Shown one piece after another: positions 25,980 through 33,943 of a stretch of 52,632 nt of DNA. Origin of the DNA: an uncultured Bacteroidales bacterium (GTDB lineage Bacteria > Bacteroidota > Bacteroidia > Bacteroidales > Muribaculaceae); contig CAMWNF010000006.1 in NCBI GenBank assembly GCA_947175535.1, positions 1-52,632 of the forward strand, in the 5' to 3' direction. Every line of letters begins with the position of its first letter. Position 1 is the stretch's first letter. The notes beneath the pieces were generated by a model. The model was given only the letters and a program-made list of their open reading frames with translations, did not search any database and was not told where the DNA came from. A program made the position numbers and the translations under genes.

Positions 25980-27626
25980 TTATTTTGCGGGTATTTTCAA
26001 CTCTTGTCCTGCACGTATGTTATCGTTGGTCATGCCGTTGGCTTTCTTCAGTGCATCGACGGTTACTCCGTGACGTTTTGCAATTTTATAGAGATTGTCA
26101 CCGCTCACAATTTTATAAGTCGTAGCCTTTGAAGATGTTTTCTTCTTGGTGTCGGCTTTAGGTTTTGCCGGAGCAGCGGGAGCTTTTTCCGTAACTTTTT
26201 TCTGTGGAGCTGCCGGTTTGACTTCCTTTACAGGCACTTCTTCTGTAACCGTTGCACTATCAGTCGGTTCTATCGATGGCTCAACCTGCACGGCTGCAAT
26301 GCTGTCAGGCAAAATCTCAGTTTCCTTATAGTGCCGTTCTACGGTTATGATTTTAAGCTTTTGCCCGCGGCGGACACTTTTTCCGATTTTATTATTCTGC
26401 CGGATTGAACTTACTGTAACGCCATACTTCTTGGCAATTGAAGTAAGGGTTTCGTTTCGGGCAACCGTATGATACTGAACGGTCTGCTCCTCTATATATT
26501 CACCTTTTGAATCGCTTCCTGCAATTGTTATTCCCGTCGCAGGCTCGACAACATCGCGATGAGCATAGCGCGAAGCGTTGTGATTAAGGATGGAATCTTC
26601 ATTTGCGATGTAAGCGTAGACCTGAAGAGAGGGTAACACCAGCAATGAGGGTTTGACATTTCCGGGGATGACGTCTTTTCGGTATTGAGGATTTAGTGCT
26701 CGAATTTCATCGACCGGAATTGCAAGCACGTCTGCAATTTGGTTGAAGTGAACTCGTTTGTTTACATGAACAGAGTCCGTCACAATCGGTTTACGAGCTA
26801 AAGCAGGTGATATATTATGTTTGTTATAATATGTCATCACATAATTTGCAGCAATAAAAGCCGGCACGTAGCTGCGTGTTTCGGCAGGTAGGATAGGGTA
26901 GATTTCCCAAAAATCCTTTTTGCCACCTCCTGCGCGTCTGAGAGCTTTGTTTACGTTGCCCGGACCGCAATTGTATGCGGCTATGGCGAGCGACCAATCT
27001 CCGAATGTTTCGTACAGCTGTTTAAGATAGACAGCAGCGGCTTCGGATGATGCATACGGGTCACGTCGCTGGTCGACAAGAGTGCTTACTTCAAGACCAA
27101 GACCGGTAGCGGTAGGAATCATGAACTGCCACAATCCTGTCGCACCTGCTTTTGAAACCGCGGACGGATTGAGCGCGGATTCAATAACGGGAAGATATTT
27201 AAGTTCCAACGGTAAACCGTGGCGGTCAAGTGCTTGTTCGAATATAGGCATATAATACAGGCTCAATCCGAGCATATTTTCCACCAATTGGCGACGGCGT
27301 TGGGTGTACATGTCGATGTAACTCCTTACAATCGAATTGTAGGGCATCTCTATCTCTGTCGGCATTGCTGCGAGACGCTCGATGATTTCCTGTTCTGAGG
27401 TGACTACGTCGTCTTTGTTATCAGCCGATTTATCGAGTTCGGTATAGTTACGCAGATACCAGTTCTCAAGCATCTTATGAGTGTCGGTTTCGAAACTTTC
27501 AGGATAGAACTGCGAAGTTTCTACGGTGGTATTTACTTCACGAACGGTTGTGTCGCTCCATGCCGGAAAAGCTATTCCAGCAATCAGCAAGGCTGCCGAG
27601 ATGGTTTTATAAGGTAAGTGGTTCAT
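25980..27626 (-). CDS. mltD: Membrane-bound lytic transglycosylase with LysM repeats (MltD-like)
   Basis: This 548-residue protein has a signal peptide (ISAALLIAGIAFPAWS), then an SLT domain with the catalytic Glu in LPVIESALNPSAVS near residue 160 and the GLWQFM and AAYNCGPGNV motifs. Two LysM peptidoglycan-binding repeats follow: one begins YHTVARNETLTSIAKKYGV, and the second forms the C-terminus (YKIVSGDNLYKIAKRHGV). A Pro/Ala/Lys-rich linker separates them. It cleaves glycan strands of peptidoglycan with anhydro-muramic products. It starts 10 bases after the DUF5683 gene. In the family it works in cell-wall turnover, and here it is grouped with chromosome-partition genes. Confidence 0.93.
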   Translation of the reverse strand: MNHLPYKTISAALLIAGIAFPAWSDTTVREVNTTVETSQFYPESFETDTHKMLENWYLRNYTELDKSADNKDDVVTSEQEIIERLAAMPTEIEMPYNSIVRSYIDMYTQRRRQLVENMLGLSLYYMPIFEQALDRHGLPLELKYLPVIESALNPSAVSKAGATGLWQFMIPTATGLGLEVSTLVDQRRDPYASSEAAAVYLKQLYETFGDWSLAIAAYNCGPGNVNKALRRAGGGKKDFWEIYPILPAETRSYVPAFIAANYVMTYYNKHNISPALARKPIVTDSVHVNKRVHFNQIADVLAIPVDEIRALNPQYRKDVIPGNVKPSLLVLPSLQVYAYIANEDSILNHNASRYAHRDVVEPATGITIAGSDSKGEYIEEQTVQYHTVARNETLTSIAKKYGVTVSSIRQNNKIGKSVRRGQKLKIITVERHYKETEILPDSIAAVQVEPSIEPTDSATVTEEVPVKEVKPAAPQKKVTEKAPAAPAKPKADTKKKTSSKATTYKIVSGDNLYKIAKRHGVTVDALKKANGMTNDNIRAGQELKIPAK

Positions 27627-27636
27627 TGCTCTGGTA

Positions 27637-28455
27637 TTAAAAAGTTAGTGCCCACATCAGACCGACCGATGGTTTTACGTTTCTTCCGTCAAGAAAGACT
27701 GCCGGTGATACATCCATCGACAGATCGGGGGTTATATCAAAGTGTGAAAGAGAGGCATCCACGTATGCGTCGACCATAGCTACGAGATAAACACCTATCA
27801 TGCATATCACGCATAGGTCTCGGTTTCTGCGGTAGAAGTTTTTACGTGACCGCAAAACATTTGTCAGCCAAGTCTTATCAAGGTCTTCTTCTTTTATTGT
27901 GGGCGGGAAAAAGTCCATGTATGATTTTGTAGCCGGGTCGGTATCCATTATGTCGCGGTATGCGCGAGTATAGTCGTTGAGCATCCCGTTGTTCCATGAT
28001 GTAGCATATCCTAACCCGAGATATGCACCTACAACGATAGGCAATTTCCAGTATCTTCGGTTATATATCTGTCCTAAACCCGGAAAGAGAGCCGACATCC
28101 AGACAGCTCGTGTCGGGTCGGGATTGAATTCTGTTTCCCGTGGAATCCATACATCATATTTGCTGATGGCTTTGACCTCGACTGTATCGACTGCTTGCAA
28201 TGTGACGGAGTCGCCCGACACTGTGAGCCGGTCCTCTATGACAGCCGCGCGTCCTAAGACAGGGGCACCTGTCGGAATGCTGTCGGGCAGCGCTGCAAGA
28301 GCTGCGGAATCTGTTACTTCCACAGCCGGAGTTCCTTTACGTGTAGGCATGTGGTTGCGGGTTTGTGCATTTGATTGTGCGCAAATCGCAACGCCGACCG
28401 CGATAGTCACGGCATAACGCATTAAGACTGATTTTATCTTCGTGAGATTGGACAT
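27637..28455 (-). CDS. DUF5683-family inner-membrane/periplasmic protein
   Basis: This 272-residue protein has a hydrophobic N-terminal signal region, a Pro/Val/Asp-rich linker, and then the conserved block FNPDPTRAVWMSALFPGLGQIYNRRYWKLP typical of DUF5683, followed by a membrane helix with GAYLGLGYA. The C-terminus is strand-rich and ends GLMWALTF. The molecular role is unknown. It is found next to parB and mltD in many Bacteroidales, as here. Its start touches the parB stop by one base. Confidence 0.85.
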   Translation of the reverse strand: MSNLTKIKSVLMRYAVTIAVGVAICAQSNAQTRNHMPTRKGTPAVEVTDSAALAALPDSIPTGAPVLGRAAVIEDRLTVSGDSVTLQAVDTVEVKAISKYDVWIPRETEFNPDPTRAVWMSALFPGLGQIYNRRYWKLPIVVGAYLGLGYATSWNNGMLNDYTRAYRDIMDTDPATKSYMDFFPPTIKEEDLDKTWLTNVLRSRKNFYRRNRDLCVICMIGVYLVAMVDAYVDASLSHFDITPDLSMDVSPAVFLDGRNVKPSVGLMWALTF

Positions 28456-29369
28456 CAGTCTGCAGGCTTATCGTTAATGTGCTGTTTGAGGTTATCGAAG
28501 AGCGTAATCAGACGTTCAAGCTCATCATCATTTTTGAATGGGAATGTTATCCTGCCTTTTCCCGATTTGTCGCAAGCGAACTGAACCGGAGTATTGAAAG
28601 TAGCCGAAAGATGCTTCTTGAGAATATCAAAATCGCTTGATTTATATCTCGAAGTTCCGGCTTTAACTTTACTCTGTGGTTTCGGGTTCTCTCCATTTTC
28701 ATAAGCTTTCGCGAGTTCTTCGACGCGTCTTACCGAAAGACCGTTTCGCAGAATCTCATTATATAATTTCAATTGAAGAGACGGATCACTGATTGTCAGC
28801 AATGCGCGGGCATGTCCCATATCGACGCGCTTGTCCCGGAGGCCGAGCTGCACTTCAGCCGGAAGTTTAAGCAGACGCAGGAAGTTGGCGATTGTGGCGC
28901 GTTTTTTGCCGATGCGTTCGCTCAGTCGTTCCTGTGTAAGTTCGTATTGGTCTATGAGCTTTTTGAATGTCAAAGCAATTTCGATGGCGTTGAGGTCTTC
29001 GCGCTGTATGTTCTCAATCAATGCCATTTCAGTCAGCTCGGCGTCGTTAGCAGTGCGGATATATGCGGGAACTGAAGTCAGACCTGCTAATTTAGCGGCT
29101 CTGAAACGTCGTTCGCCGGCAATAATCTGATAGCTGTCCGAACCGACCTTTCTAAGAGAGATAGGCTGAATGATACCAAGTTCGCGGATAGATGCCGCCA
29201 GTTCGTTGATAGCTTCTTCGTCGAAATTTGTTCGGGGCTGGTCAGGATTTGGCTGAATTTGCGAGATTGCTATGTCGTTTATCGCCGATGCGCCGCGTGC
29301 GGGCGTATCATCCATAGGTATCAGCGATTCGAGACCTCTGCCGAGGGCATTGCGTTTGGGGTGTGACAT
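28455..29369 (-). CDS. parB: Chromosome-partitioning protein ParB
   Basis: This 304-residue ParB/Spo0J starts RNALGRGLESLI. The N-terminal CTPase/ParB-Srx domain has IQPNPDQPR and the GERRFRAAKLAG motif, the central helix-turn-helix is TQERLSERIGKKRATIANFLRLLKLP, and a C-terminal dimerisation region ends the protein. It loads on parS as a CTP-dependent clamp and works with ParA. It lies 29 bases after parA. Confidence 0.96.
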   Translation of the reverse strand: MSHPKRNALGRGLESLIPMDDTPARGASAINDIAISQIQPNPDQPRTNFDEEAINELAASIRELGIIQPISLRKVGSDSYQIIAGERRFRAAKLAGLTSVPAYIRTANDAELTEMALIENIQREDLNAIEIALTFKKLIDQYELTQERLSERIGKKRATIANFLRLLKLPAEVQLGLRDKRVDMGHARALLTISDPSLQLKLYNEILRNGLSVRRVEELAKAYENGENPKPQSKVKAGTSRYKSSDFDILKKHLSATFNTPVQFACDKSGKGRITFPFKNDDELERLITLFDNLKQHINDKPAD

Positions 29370-29398
29370 GAGTGGTTATTGCGTGAGGTGAGAAATGA

Positions 29399-30181
29399 TT
29401 AATTCTTTGATTTCTGATGACTGTGCTTTGCGATTATTTCTTTTGCAAGCAGAGTGTGGCTTGTCGCTCCACGGCTTTCAGCGTCGTATAATATTGCCGG
29501 AAGTCCGTGGCTCGGAGCTTCGCTCAGACGTATGTTGCGGGGAATGACCGTGTCAAACACCATATCGCCGAAATAGCTCTTCAGTTCTTCATAAATCTGG
29601 TTGGCAAGACGAAGGCGGGCATCATACATGGTAAGCAGGAAACCTTCGATTTCAAGCTGTGGATTTAATCTCGATTTGATGATACGGATTGTATTCATAA
29701 GTTTGCTGATACCTTCGAGTGCGAAATATTCAGCCTGCACGGGAATGATGACCGAATCTGCCGCAGTCAGAGCATTGACGGTTATAAGACCGAGAGACGG
29801 TGAGCAGTCAATCAGGACATAATCATATTTTTCGGCAACAGGACGTAAGAGGTTTCGAAGCACATTCTCGCGACCGGGTTTATTGATAAGTTCAATCTCC
29901 GCTCCCGCGAGATTGATATTTGAGCCTACAAGTTCCAGCCCTTCCATGCAGGTCTTTACCTGTGAACCGTCGATTGGATATCCGTCGACAAGACATTCGT
30001 AGATAGAAGATGTCATCGTACGCGGGTCAATTCCGTAACCCGAAGTTGCATTTGCCTGTGGGTCGGCATCCACAATCAGCACCTTCTTGCCTTCGTGAGC
30101 AAGTGATGCAGCAAGATTTATAGTCGTTGTTGTCTTACCTACACCGCCTTTCTGGTTGGCGATAGCTATTATTTTACCCAT
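29399..30181 (-). CDS. parA: Chromosome-partitioning ATPase ParA/Soj
   Basis: This 260-residue Walker-type ATPase has the deviant Walker A KGGVGKTTT, VDADPQANAT, and DCSPSLGLIT. It forms DNA-bound dimers that move ParB-parS complexes in chromosome segregation. It is first in the run parA-parB-DUF5683-mltD. The upstream region, where a promoter and often a parS lie, has been cut short by the prophage scar, which begins only about 63 bases before its start. Confidence 0.96.
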   Translation of the reverse strand: MGKIIAIANQKGGVGKTTTTINLAASLAHEGKKVLIVDADPQANATSGYGIDPRTMTSSIYECLVDGYPIDGSQVKTCMEGLELVGSNINLAGAEIELINKPGRENVLRNLLRPVAEKYDYVLIDCSPSLGLITVNALTAADSVIIPVQAEYFALEGISKLMNTIRIIKSRLNPQLEIEGFLLTMYDARLRLANQIYEELKSYFGDMVFDTVIPRNIRLSEAPSHGLPAILYDAESRGATSHTLLAKEIIAKHSHQKSKN

Positions 30182-30243
30182 TGCGTTGTATCTATTCCTA
30201 TACTTATATATTTAACATGCAAAGTAAGCCAAAAAAAAGCAAA

Positions 30244-30768
30244 TTACGAAATCTTTGTTCCACATTTTTTGTTCCACGCAATTAAAATTAGAATGTAGTT
30301 GTCCGTAAAATTTGAATATCTCATCACCGGAATAAGGGCGGCAAGACTGTTTTTCTCCGATAAGAATGACGCTAATTTTTGCGCTCCGGCTAATTGAACT
30401 TCATCACCAATTACGCCTAACTGCTGCTGTGCAGAGCATAGATCTTTGATACTTTGTATCTCGGCATCTGTTGCAGACATGGTGTTACGCATACTGTTTT
30501 CAAGCTGAGTCTCAGTCTGAATTTGCACCGCATAAGCGTCTGTAAGACCTTTTAATGCCGACTGAAAATTTTGTATTACACCTTGTAATTGGTCGATACC
30601 CACAGCAACGCCGGACAAGTTTGCTAATTTCTGAGTAAAACGGTCTGCTTCGCTTACATCGCTTTTCAACGCTTTTGCTAATCCTTCAGCGTCTAAGGTC
30701 AGCGTTTTCATGCCATCGGCTCCGTCTTCAATCTTAAAGCTTATGGATATTGTACTTTTTGACGACAT
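30244..30768 (-). pseudogene. Phage tail tape-measure protein, N-terminal remnant
   Basis: This 174-residue ORF resembles only the beginning of a tail tape-measure protein as found in Bacteroides-type siphoviral prophages: KLANLSGVAVGIDQLQGVIQNF, then QTETQLENSMRNTM and a segment with TDAEIQSIKDLCSAQQQLGVIGDEVQ. Tape-measure proteins are normally several hundred to over a thousand residues. Here homologous-looking sequence stops after about residue 149 (LIPVM) and runs into an unrelated tail that reads through the half-parS repeats to a chance stop. This marks the deletion point of the prophage. Confidence 0.8.
30254..30277. repeat. Two direct half-parS octamers upstream of parA
   Basis: TTTGTTCCAC occurs at 30254-30263 and again at 30268-30277. 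The octamer TGTTCCAC is one full arm of the parS family consensus TGTTYCACGTGRAACA. They are in direct, not inverted, orientation with a 14-base period and fall inside the 3' end of the truncated tape-measure ORF, at the chromosome/prophage junction. Confidence 0.5.
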
Positions 30769-30802
30769 AATTGGTGGTTTTATAAAATTTTCTGTCAGTT
30801 TA

Positions 30803-30834
30803 TTTGTTATTTCGCTATAAATCTGTTATATTTG
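30803..30834 (+). promoter_or_regulatory. Complete Bacteroidales promoter for the moron gene
   Basis: TTTG at 30803-30806, a 20-base spacer and TATATTTG at 30827-30834 match the -33/-7 consensus. Transcription should start near 30841, some 14 bases before the ATG at 30855. Confidence 0.6.
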
Positions 30835-30854
30835 TGATATAAATATTTGGCGAT

Positions 30855-31121
30855 ATGAAAAAACGTACGAAATACATAGTTTTTTATCTCAGTGCCATTA
30901 TAGGTCTAATTATCTCTTGGTTTAAGCCTACACACGAGAGTCCTTTGGGATACTTATGGGCATGGACCTTGTTAATTTTGGGTTTAAACGCTTTGGTATT
31001 TTTAATTTTAACATTAATTCCTACCAATAAGAGAGAAAAAGTTATCGCAAGAGCAGAAGTGAGAAAAGAGCTAGAGAACTATGGTGGATTTGGCAGCCTA
31101 CGGGGAGGGATGTTTAATTAA
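30855..31121 (+). CDS. Small two-helix membrane protein within the prophage scar (moron)
   Basis: This 88-residue protein has two membrane helices at about 8-25 (YIVFYLSAIIGLIISWF) and 33-56 (YLWAWTLLILGLNALVFLILTLI) and a basic C-terminal tail (NKREKVIARAEVRKELE). It lies on the strand opposite the flanking tail genes, has its own promoter, is more AT-rich than they are, and overlaps the end of the tail-chaperone gene by 8 bases. This is the classic arrangement of a moron. Small membrane morons often act in superinfection exclusion; that role is inference here. Confidence 0.7.
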   Translation: MKKRTKYIVFYLSAIIGLIISWFKPTHESPLGYLWAWTLLILGLNALVFLILTLIPTNKREKVIARAEVRKELENYGGFGSLRGGMFN

Positions 31122-31401
31122 TTTTATTGATAATATTCTCAAACCTACGTATCCTATCTTCAGAACTCATATTCTCAGCGGGTGCCTTTCGGGTAGCCGC
31201 TTTGTTTTTTGAGTCCCATGCGAACGGCAGAAGTTTCTGAGGAGTGATTTTGCGACGCACATGAGGCTGAATACCTATCGTCGCAGCAATCCTCATTCGC
31301 TCCCACTCATCCTGCCTGTCCTCTTGCCTGACTTCGCTATATGCTTTGAAGATGGCTTCAAGCTCGTCGGGATCACAACGGCAGAAATCATCATAACTCA
31401 T
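31114..31401 (-). CDS. Phage tail-assembly chaperone, GT-type C-terminal part
   Basis: This 95-codon ORF is rich in charged helices (DELEAIFKAYSEVRQEDRQDEWERMRI) and lies where the T part of the lambda gpG/gpGT pair would be. Its frame is open upstream of the ATG, back through the A9 tract at 31452-31460, and is -1 relative to the preceding ORF. It is therefore probably made as a fusion by ribosomal frameshifting, although independent initiation at 31401 cannot be excluded. The tape-measure gene normally follows directly; here the moron intervenes. Confidence 0.7.
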   Translation of the reverse strand: MSYDDFCRCDPDELEAIFKAYSEVRQEDRQDEWERMRIAATIGIQPHVRRKITPQKLLPFAWDSKNKAATRKAPAENMSSEDRIRRFENIINKIN

Positions 31402-31433
31402 GCCGATGATCCCGACAGCCTGACCGAACAGGT

Positions 31434-31748
31434 CTAAGATCGGGACTGAGCTTTTTTTTTGCCACTCGGTTCCGACTCATCCTGCCCCATGACCATAGAG
31501 GACCACGCAACAAGAGCTGACTGATCGATACGGTCGGCAAAATCAATCAGCGGCAGGTCGAACTGCTTGCCTTCGGCAGAAGAAGCTGACTTCACACAGC
31601 ACCATAGATAGGTGCAGATATCCGTCAGACTGTCGCCTTTCATTTCTGTGACTTCACGACCGGTTTCCTTCTTGAAACGGAGCATGGCTCCCATTGTAGG
31701 ACAGCACGGGAATTTCTGACCGTCGACGTTGATGGTTATCTCTTTCAT
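31434..31748 (-). CDS. Phage tail-assembly chaperone, G-type
   Basis: This 104-residue protein (MKEITINVDGQKFPCCPTMG...) resembles the first tail-assembly chaperone gene of siphoviral prophages: a beta start, a helical middle (GAMLRFKKETGREVTEM) and an FADRIDQSALVAWSSM block. It ends SGKKKAQSRS just after an A9 slippery run. Lambda-like phages make gpG and a frameshifted gpGT in fixed ratio to load the tape-measure protein. Upstream phage genes (major tail protein and others) are missing. Confidence 0.7.
   Translation of the reverse strand: MKEITINVDGQKFPCCPTMGAMLRFKKETGREVTEMKGDSLTDICTYLWCCVKSASSAEGKQFDLPLIDFADRIDQSALVAWSSMVMGQDESEPSGKKKAQSRS
31452..31460 (-). promoter_or_regulatory. Slippery A9 tract for programmed -1 frameshifting
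   Basis: On the minus strand the message reads GGC AAA AAA AAA GCT. The zero frame stops five codons later (TAG). A -1 slip on the A9 run gives AAA AGC TCA GTC and then stays open for 17 codons into the next ORF at its ATG, and on to 31114. This matches the conserved -1 frameshift of tail-assembly chaperone genes. Confidence 0.75.
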
Positions 31749-31805
31749 GAATATGGTTCAGCAATCGAAGTTCAAAAAGATTCGCCCTATGTCAGATTTT
31801 TTGTG

Positions 31806-31813
31806 TATGTTTG
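31806..31813 (+). promoter_or_regulatory. Bacteroidales -7 box for the nucleoside permease gene
   Basis: TATGTTTG matches TAnnTTTG and predicts transcription from about 31820. It therefore excludes translation starts before that point and supports the ATG at 31848 or 31839. Confidence 0.5.
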
Positions 31814-31847
31814 CACAATCTTTACGCTTAATAAATCAATGCCAATC

Positions 31848-33206
31848 ATGAACGCAATAAAAACACGTCTTGCCGCGCTGAGCTTTCTTGAGTTTGCAGT
31901 GTGGGGGTCTTATCTCGTATCTTTAGGTCTATATCTTGGTTCCGTCGGTCTTGGCGGATATATATTCTGGTTTTACACCGTTCAGGGACTCGTGTCGCTG
32001 TTTATGCCCGGACTGGTCGGCGTGATAGCAGACAAGTTTATTCCGGCGCAAAAGATGCTGAGTCTCTGTCATGTGTTGGCAGCAACGTTTATGTTTGCAG
32101 CAGGATGGTATGCTATGGATGCGGGTGCTTCGGTTGAATTCGGTCCGCTCTTCACTTTCTATACATTGTCAGTGGCATTCTTTATGCCTACAATCGGACT
32201 TAATAACTCTGTGGCATTCAATGCGCTGACTAAGGCAAATCTTGATACGGTCAAAGCATTCCCGCCGATTAGAGTGTGGGGAACCGTAGGTTTCATCGTT
32301 GCCGAATGGTTTGTCAATTTCGTGCCTGTTGGCGGTGCGCCAATCATGAACACTTATTGGCAGCTTTTCACCTGCGGAGCGATAAGTATCATTATGGCGG
32401 TCTATTCACTTACTATGCCGGATTGTCCCGTTAATAAAGCGGCAGCGACATCGCTCACAGATTCACTCGGACTCAGCGCCTTCAAGCTGTTTAAGGATAA
32501 GAGAATGGCGATATTCTTTATTTTCAGTATGCTTTTGGGTGTCTCTTTGCAGATTACCAACAGTTACGGAACTTCTTTTATAGAGCATTTCAGCAAAGTC
32601 GCAGAGTATGCAAATGACTTCTTTGCCAAGAATCCGACCTTCCTTATTTCATTGTCGCAGTGTAGCGAAGCATTATGTATACTGCTGATACCGTTCTTCC
32701 TGAAACGTTTCGGCATCAAAGGCGTCATGCTAATCGCCATGTTCGCGTGGGTGATGCGCTTCGGATTTTTCGGCCTCGGCAACACAAGTTTGTCAGGTGT
32801 TTGGTTGTTGATGCTCTCATGCATTGTCTACGGAGTGGCATTCGACTTCTTCAATGTGTCGGGAGGTCTTTATGTTGACAAGCAAACCACGCCTGAGTTG
32901 CGTTCTTCGGCTCAGGGTCTCTTTATGATAATGACAAACGGTATCGGTGCATCGCTCGGTACATGGATTGCCGGCACGTTTGTTGTCAATGAATTTGTCT
33001 TTACAGAAGGTCTTGATGCAGTGCAGCAGCTTGAAGGATGGCGAATTTCGTGGTATATCTTTGCGGCATATGCTCTTGTGGTCGGTGTATTATTCTTCTT
33101 TATATTCAAGGAGAATAACGGACACCCGTCAAAATTGGAAATCAGTGAGGCGGAGGCAACGGCAGCCGGAGCGGATGCTGCTGCAATAGTTGAAGATAAA
33201 AACTGA
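31848..33206 (+). CDS. Nucleoside:H+ symporter of the MFS (NupG/XapB-like)
   Basis: This permease of about 452 residues has twelve predicted helices and the NHS-family look: the N-terminal RLAALSFLEFAVWGSYLVSLG, GVIADKFIPAQKML after helix 2, PIRVWGTVGFIVAEWFV, and YGVAFDFFNVSGGLYVD late in the sequence. It should import nucleosides by proton symport. The start at 31848 (MNAIKTRL) is chosen because the promoter box lies upstream; 31839 is an alternative. rsmE starts 2 bases after the stop. Confidence 0.88.
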   Translation: MNAIKTRLAALSFLEFAVWGSYLVSLGLYLGSVGLGGYIFWFYTVQGLVSLFMPGLVGVIADKFIPAQKMLSLCHVLAATFMFAAGWYAMDAGASVEFGPLFTFYTLSVAFFMPTIGLNNSVAFNALTKANLDTVKAFPPIRVWGTVGFIVAEWFVNFVPVGGAPIMNTYWQLFTCGAISIIMAVYSLTMPDCPVNKAAATSLTDSLGLSAFKLFKDKRMAIFFIFSMLLGVSLQITNSYGTSFIEHFSKVAEYANDFFAKNPTFLISLSQCSEALCILLIPFFLKRFGIKGVMLIAMFAWVMRFGFFGLGNTSLSGVWLLMLSCIVYGVAFDFFNVSGGLYVDKQTTPELRSSAQGLFMIMTNGIGASLGTWIAGTFVVNEFVFTEGLDAVQQLEGWRISWYIFAAYALVVGVLFFFIFKENNGHPSKLEISEAEATAAGADAAAIVEDKN

Positions 33207-33208
33207 TA

Positions 33209-33925
33209 ATGATACGTTTCTACGCTCCTGACATAAATCAAAGCACATTCTTGCCTGAAAGCGACTCGCAGCATTGTTGCAGGGTGCTTCGCATGCAGGC
33301 GGGTGATTGCATTGAGATTGTTGACGGACGTGGAGCACTATACAAATGCCGCATTGCGATGGCACACAATAAACGGACGGAGGTTGAAATCATCGAACGT
33401 ATTGACCTTCCTCCAGTATGGCAATATAATATCACTGTGGCGGTTGCTCCTACGAAACATCTTGATCGGATGGAGTGGCTTGTCGAAAAACTTGTCGAAA
33501 TCGGAGTGAACCGTATCGTGCCGATACGCTGCATGCGGTCAGAGCGAAAAGAACTCAAGACAGAACGGCTTGAAAAAATAGCCGTTTCAGCGATGAAGCA
33601 ATCTCTGAAAGCAGTGGTGCCGCGGATTGATGAAATGATGTCTCTTCAGTCATTTCTGACATCGGTTGATAAGTCGGACCAGCGGTTTGTGGCATATTGC
33701 GATGACTGGGTCGAACGCAGATTGCTCGCGCGTGAATATCGTCCCGGCTCGTCGGTAACGGTGCTTATCGGTCCGGAAGGTGATTTTTCACCCGAAGAAA
33801 TCAAAATGACGATTGATGATGGATTTGTGCCGGTGACGCTCGGTGACAACCGTCTGCGCACCGAGACAGCTGCACTGGTCGCATGTGATACATTTCATAT
33901 AATTAATCAGGCGTTTCAAAAATAG
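33209..33925 (+). CDS. rsmE: 16S rRNA m3U1498 methyltransferase
   Basis: This 238-residue SPOUT-family methyltransferase modifies U1498 of 16S rRNA. The N-terminal PUA-like part has SQHCCRVLRMQAGD; the SPOUT knot shows KHLDRMEWLVEKLVEIGV, SERKELKTERL, VLIGPEGDFSPEE and LGDNRLRTETAAL, all conserved blocks. It is co-transcribed with the permease before it and kdsA after it. Confidence 0.95.
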   Translation: MIRFYAPDINQSTFLPESDSQHCCRVLRMQAGDCIEIVDGRGALYKCRIAMAHNKRTEVEIIERIDLPPVWQYNITVAVAPTKHLDRMEWLVEKLVEIGVNRIVPIRCMRSERKELKTERLEKIAVSAMKQSLKAVVPRIDEMMSLQSFLTSVDKSDQRFVAYCDDWVERRLLAREYRPGSSVTVLIGPEGDFSPEEIKMTIDDGFVPVTLGDNRLRTETAALVACDTFHIINQAFQK

Positions 33926-33943
33926 GTATAATATAAATTGATA

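Larger units (their letters stand above)
30244..31748 (-). mobile_element. Decayed siphoviral prophage remnant
   Basis: Only tail-assembly chaperone G, its -1 frameshift partner, a moron and the first part of the tape-measure gene remain, in the usual phage order. No integrase, capsid, lysis or replication gene is next to it. The scar sits between parA and a nucleoside permease gene. Whether the remnant is neutral or kept for the moron is open. Confidence 0.75.
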
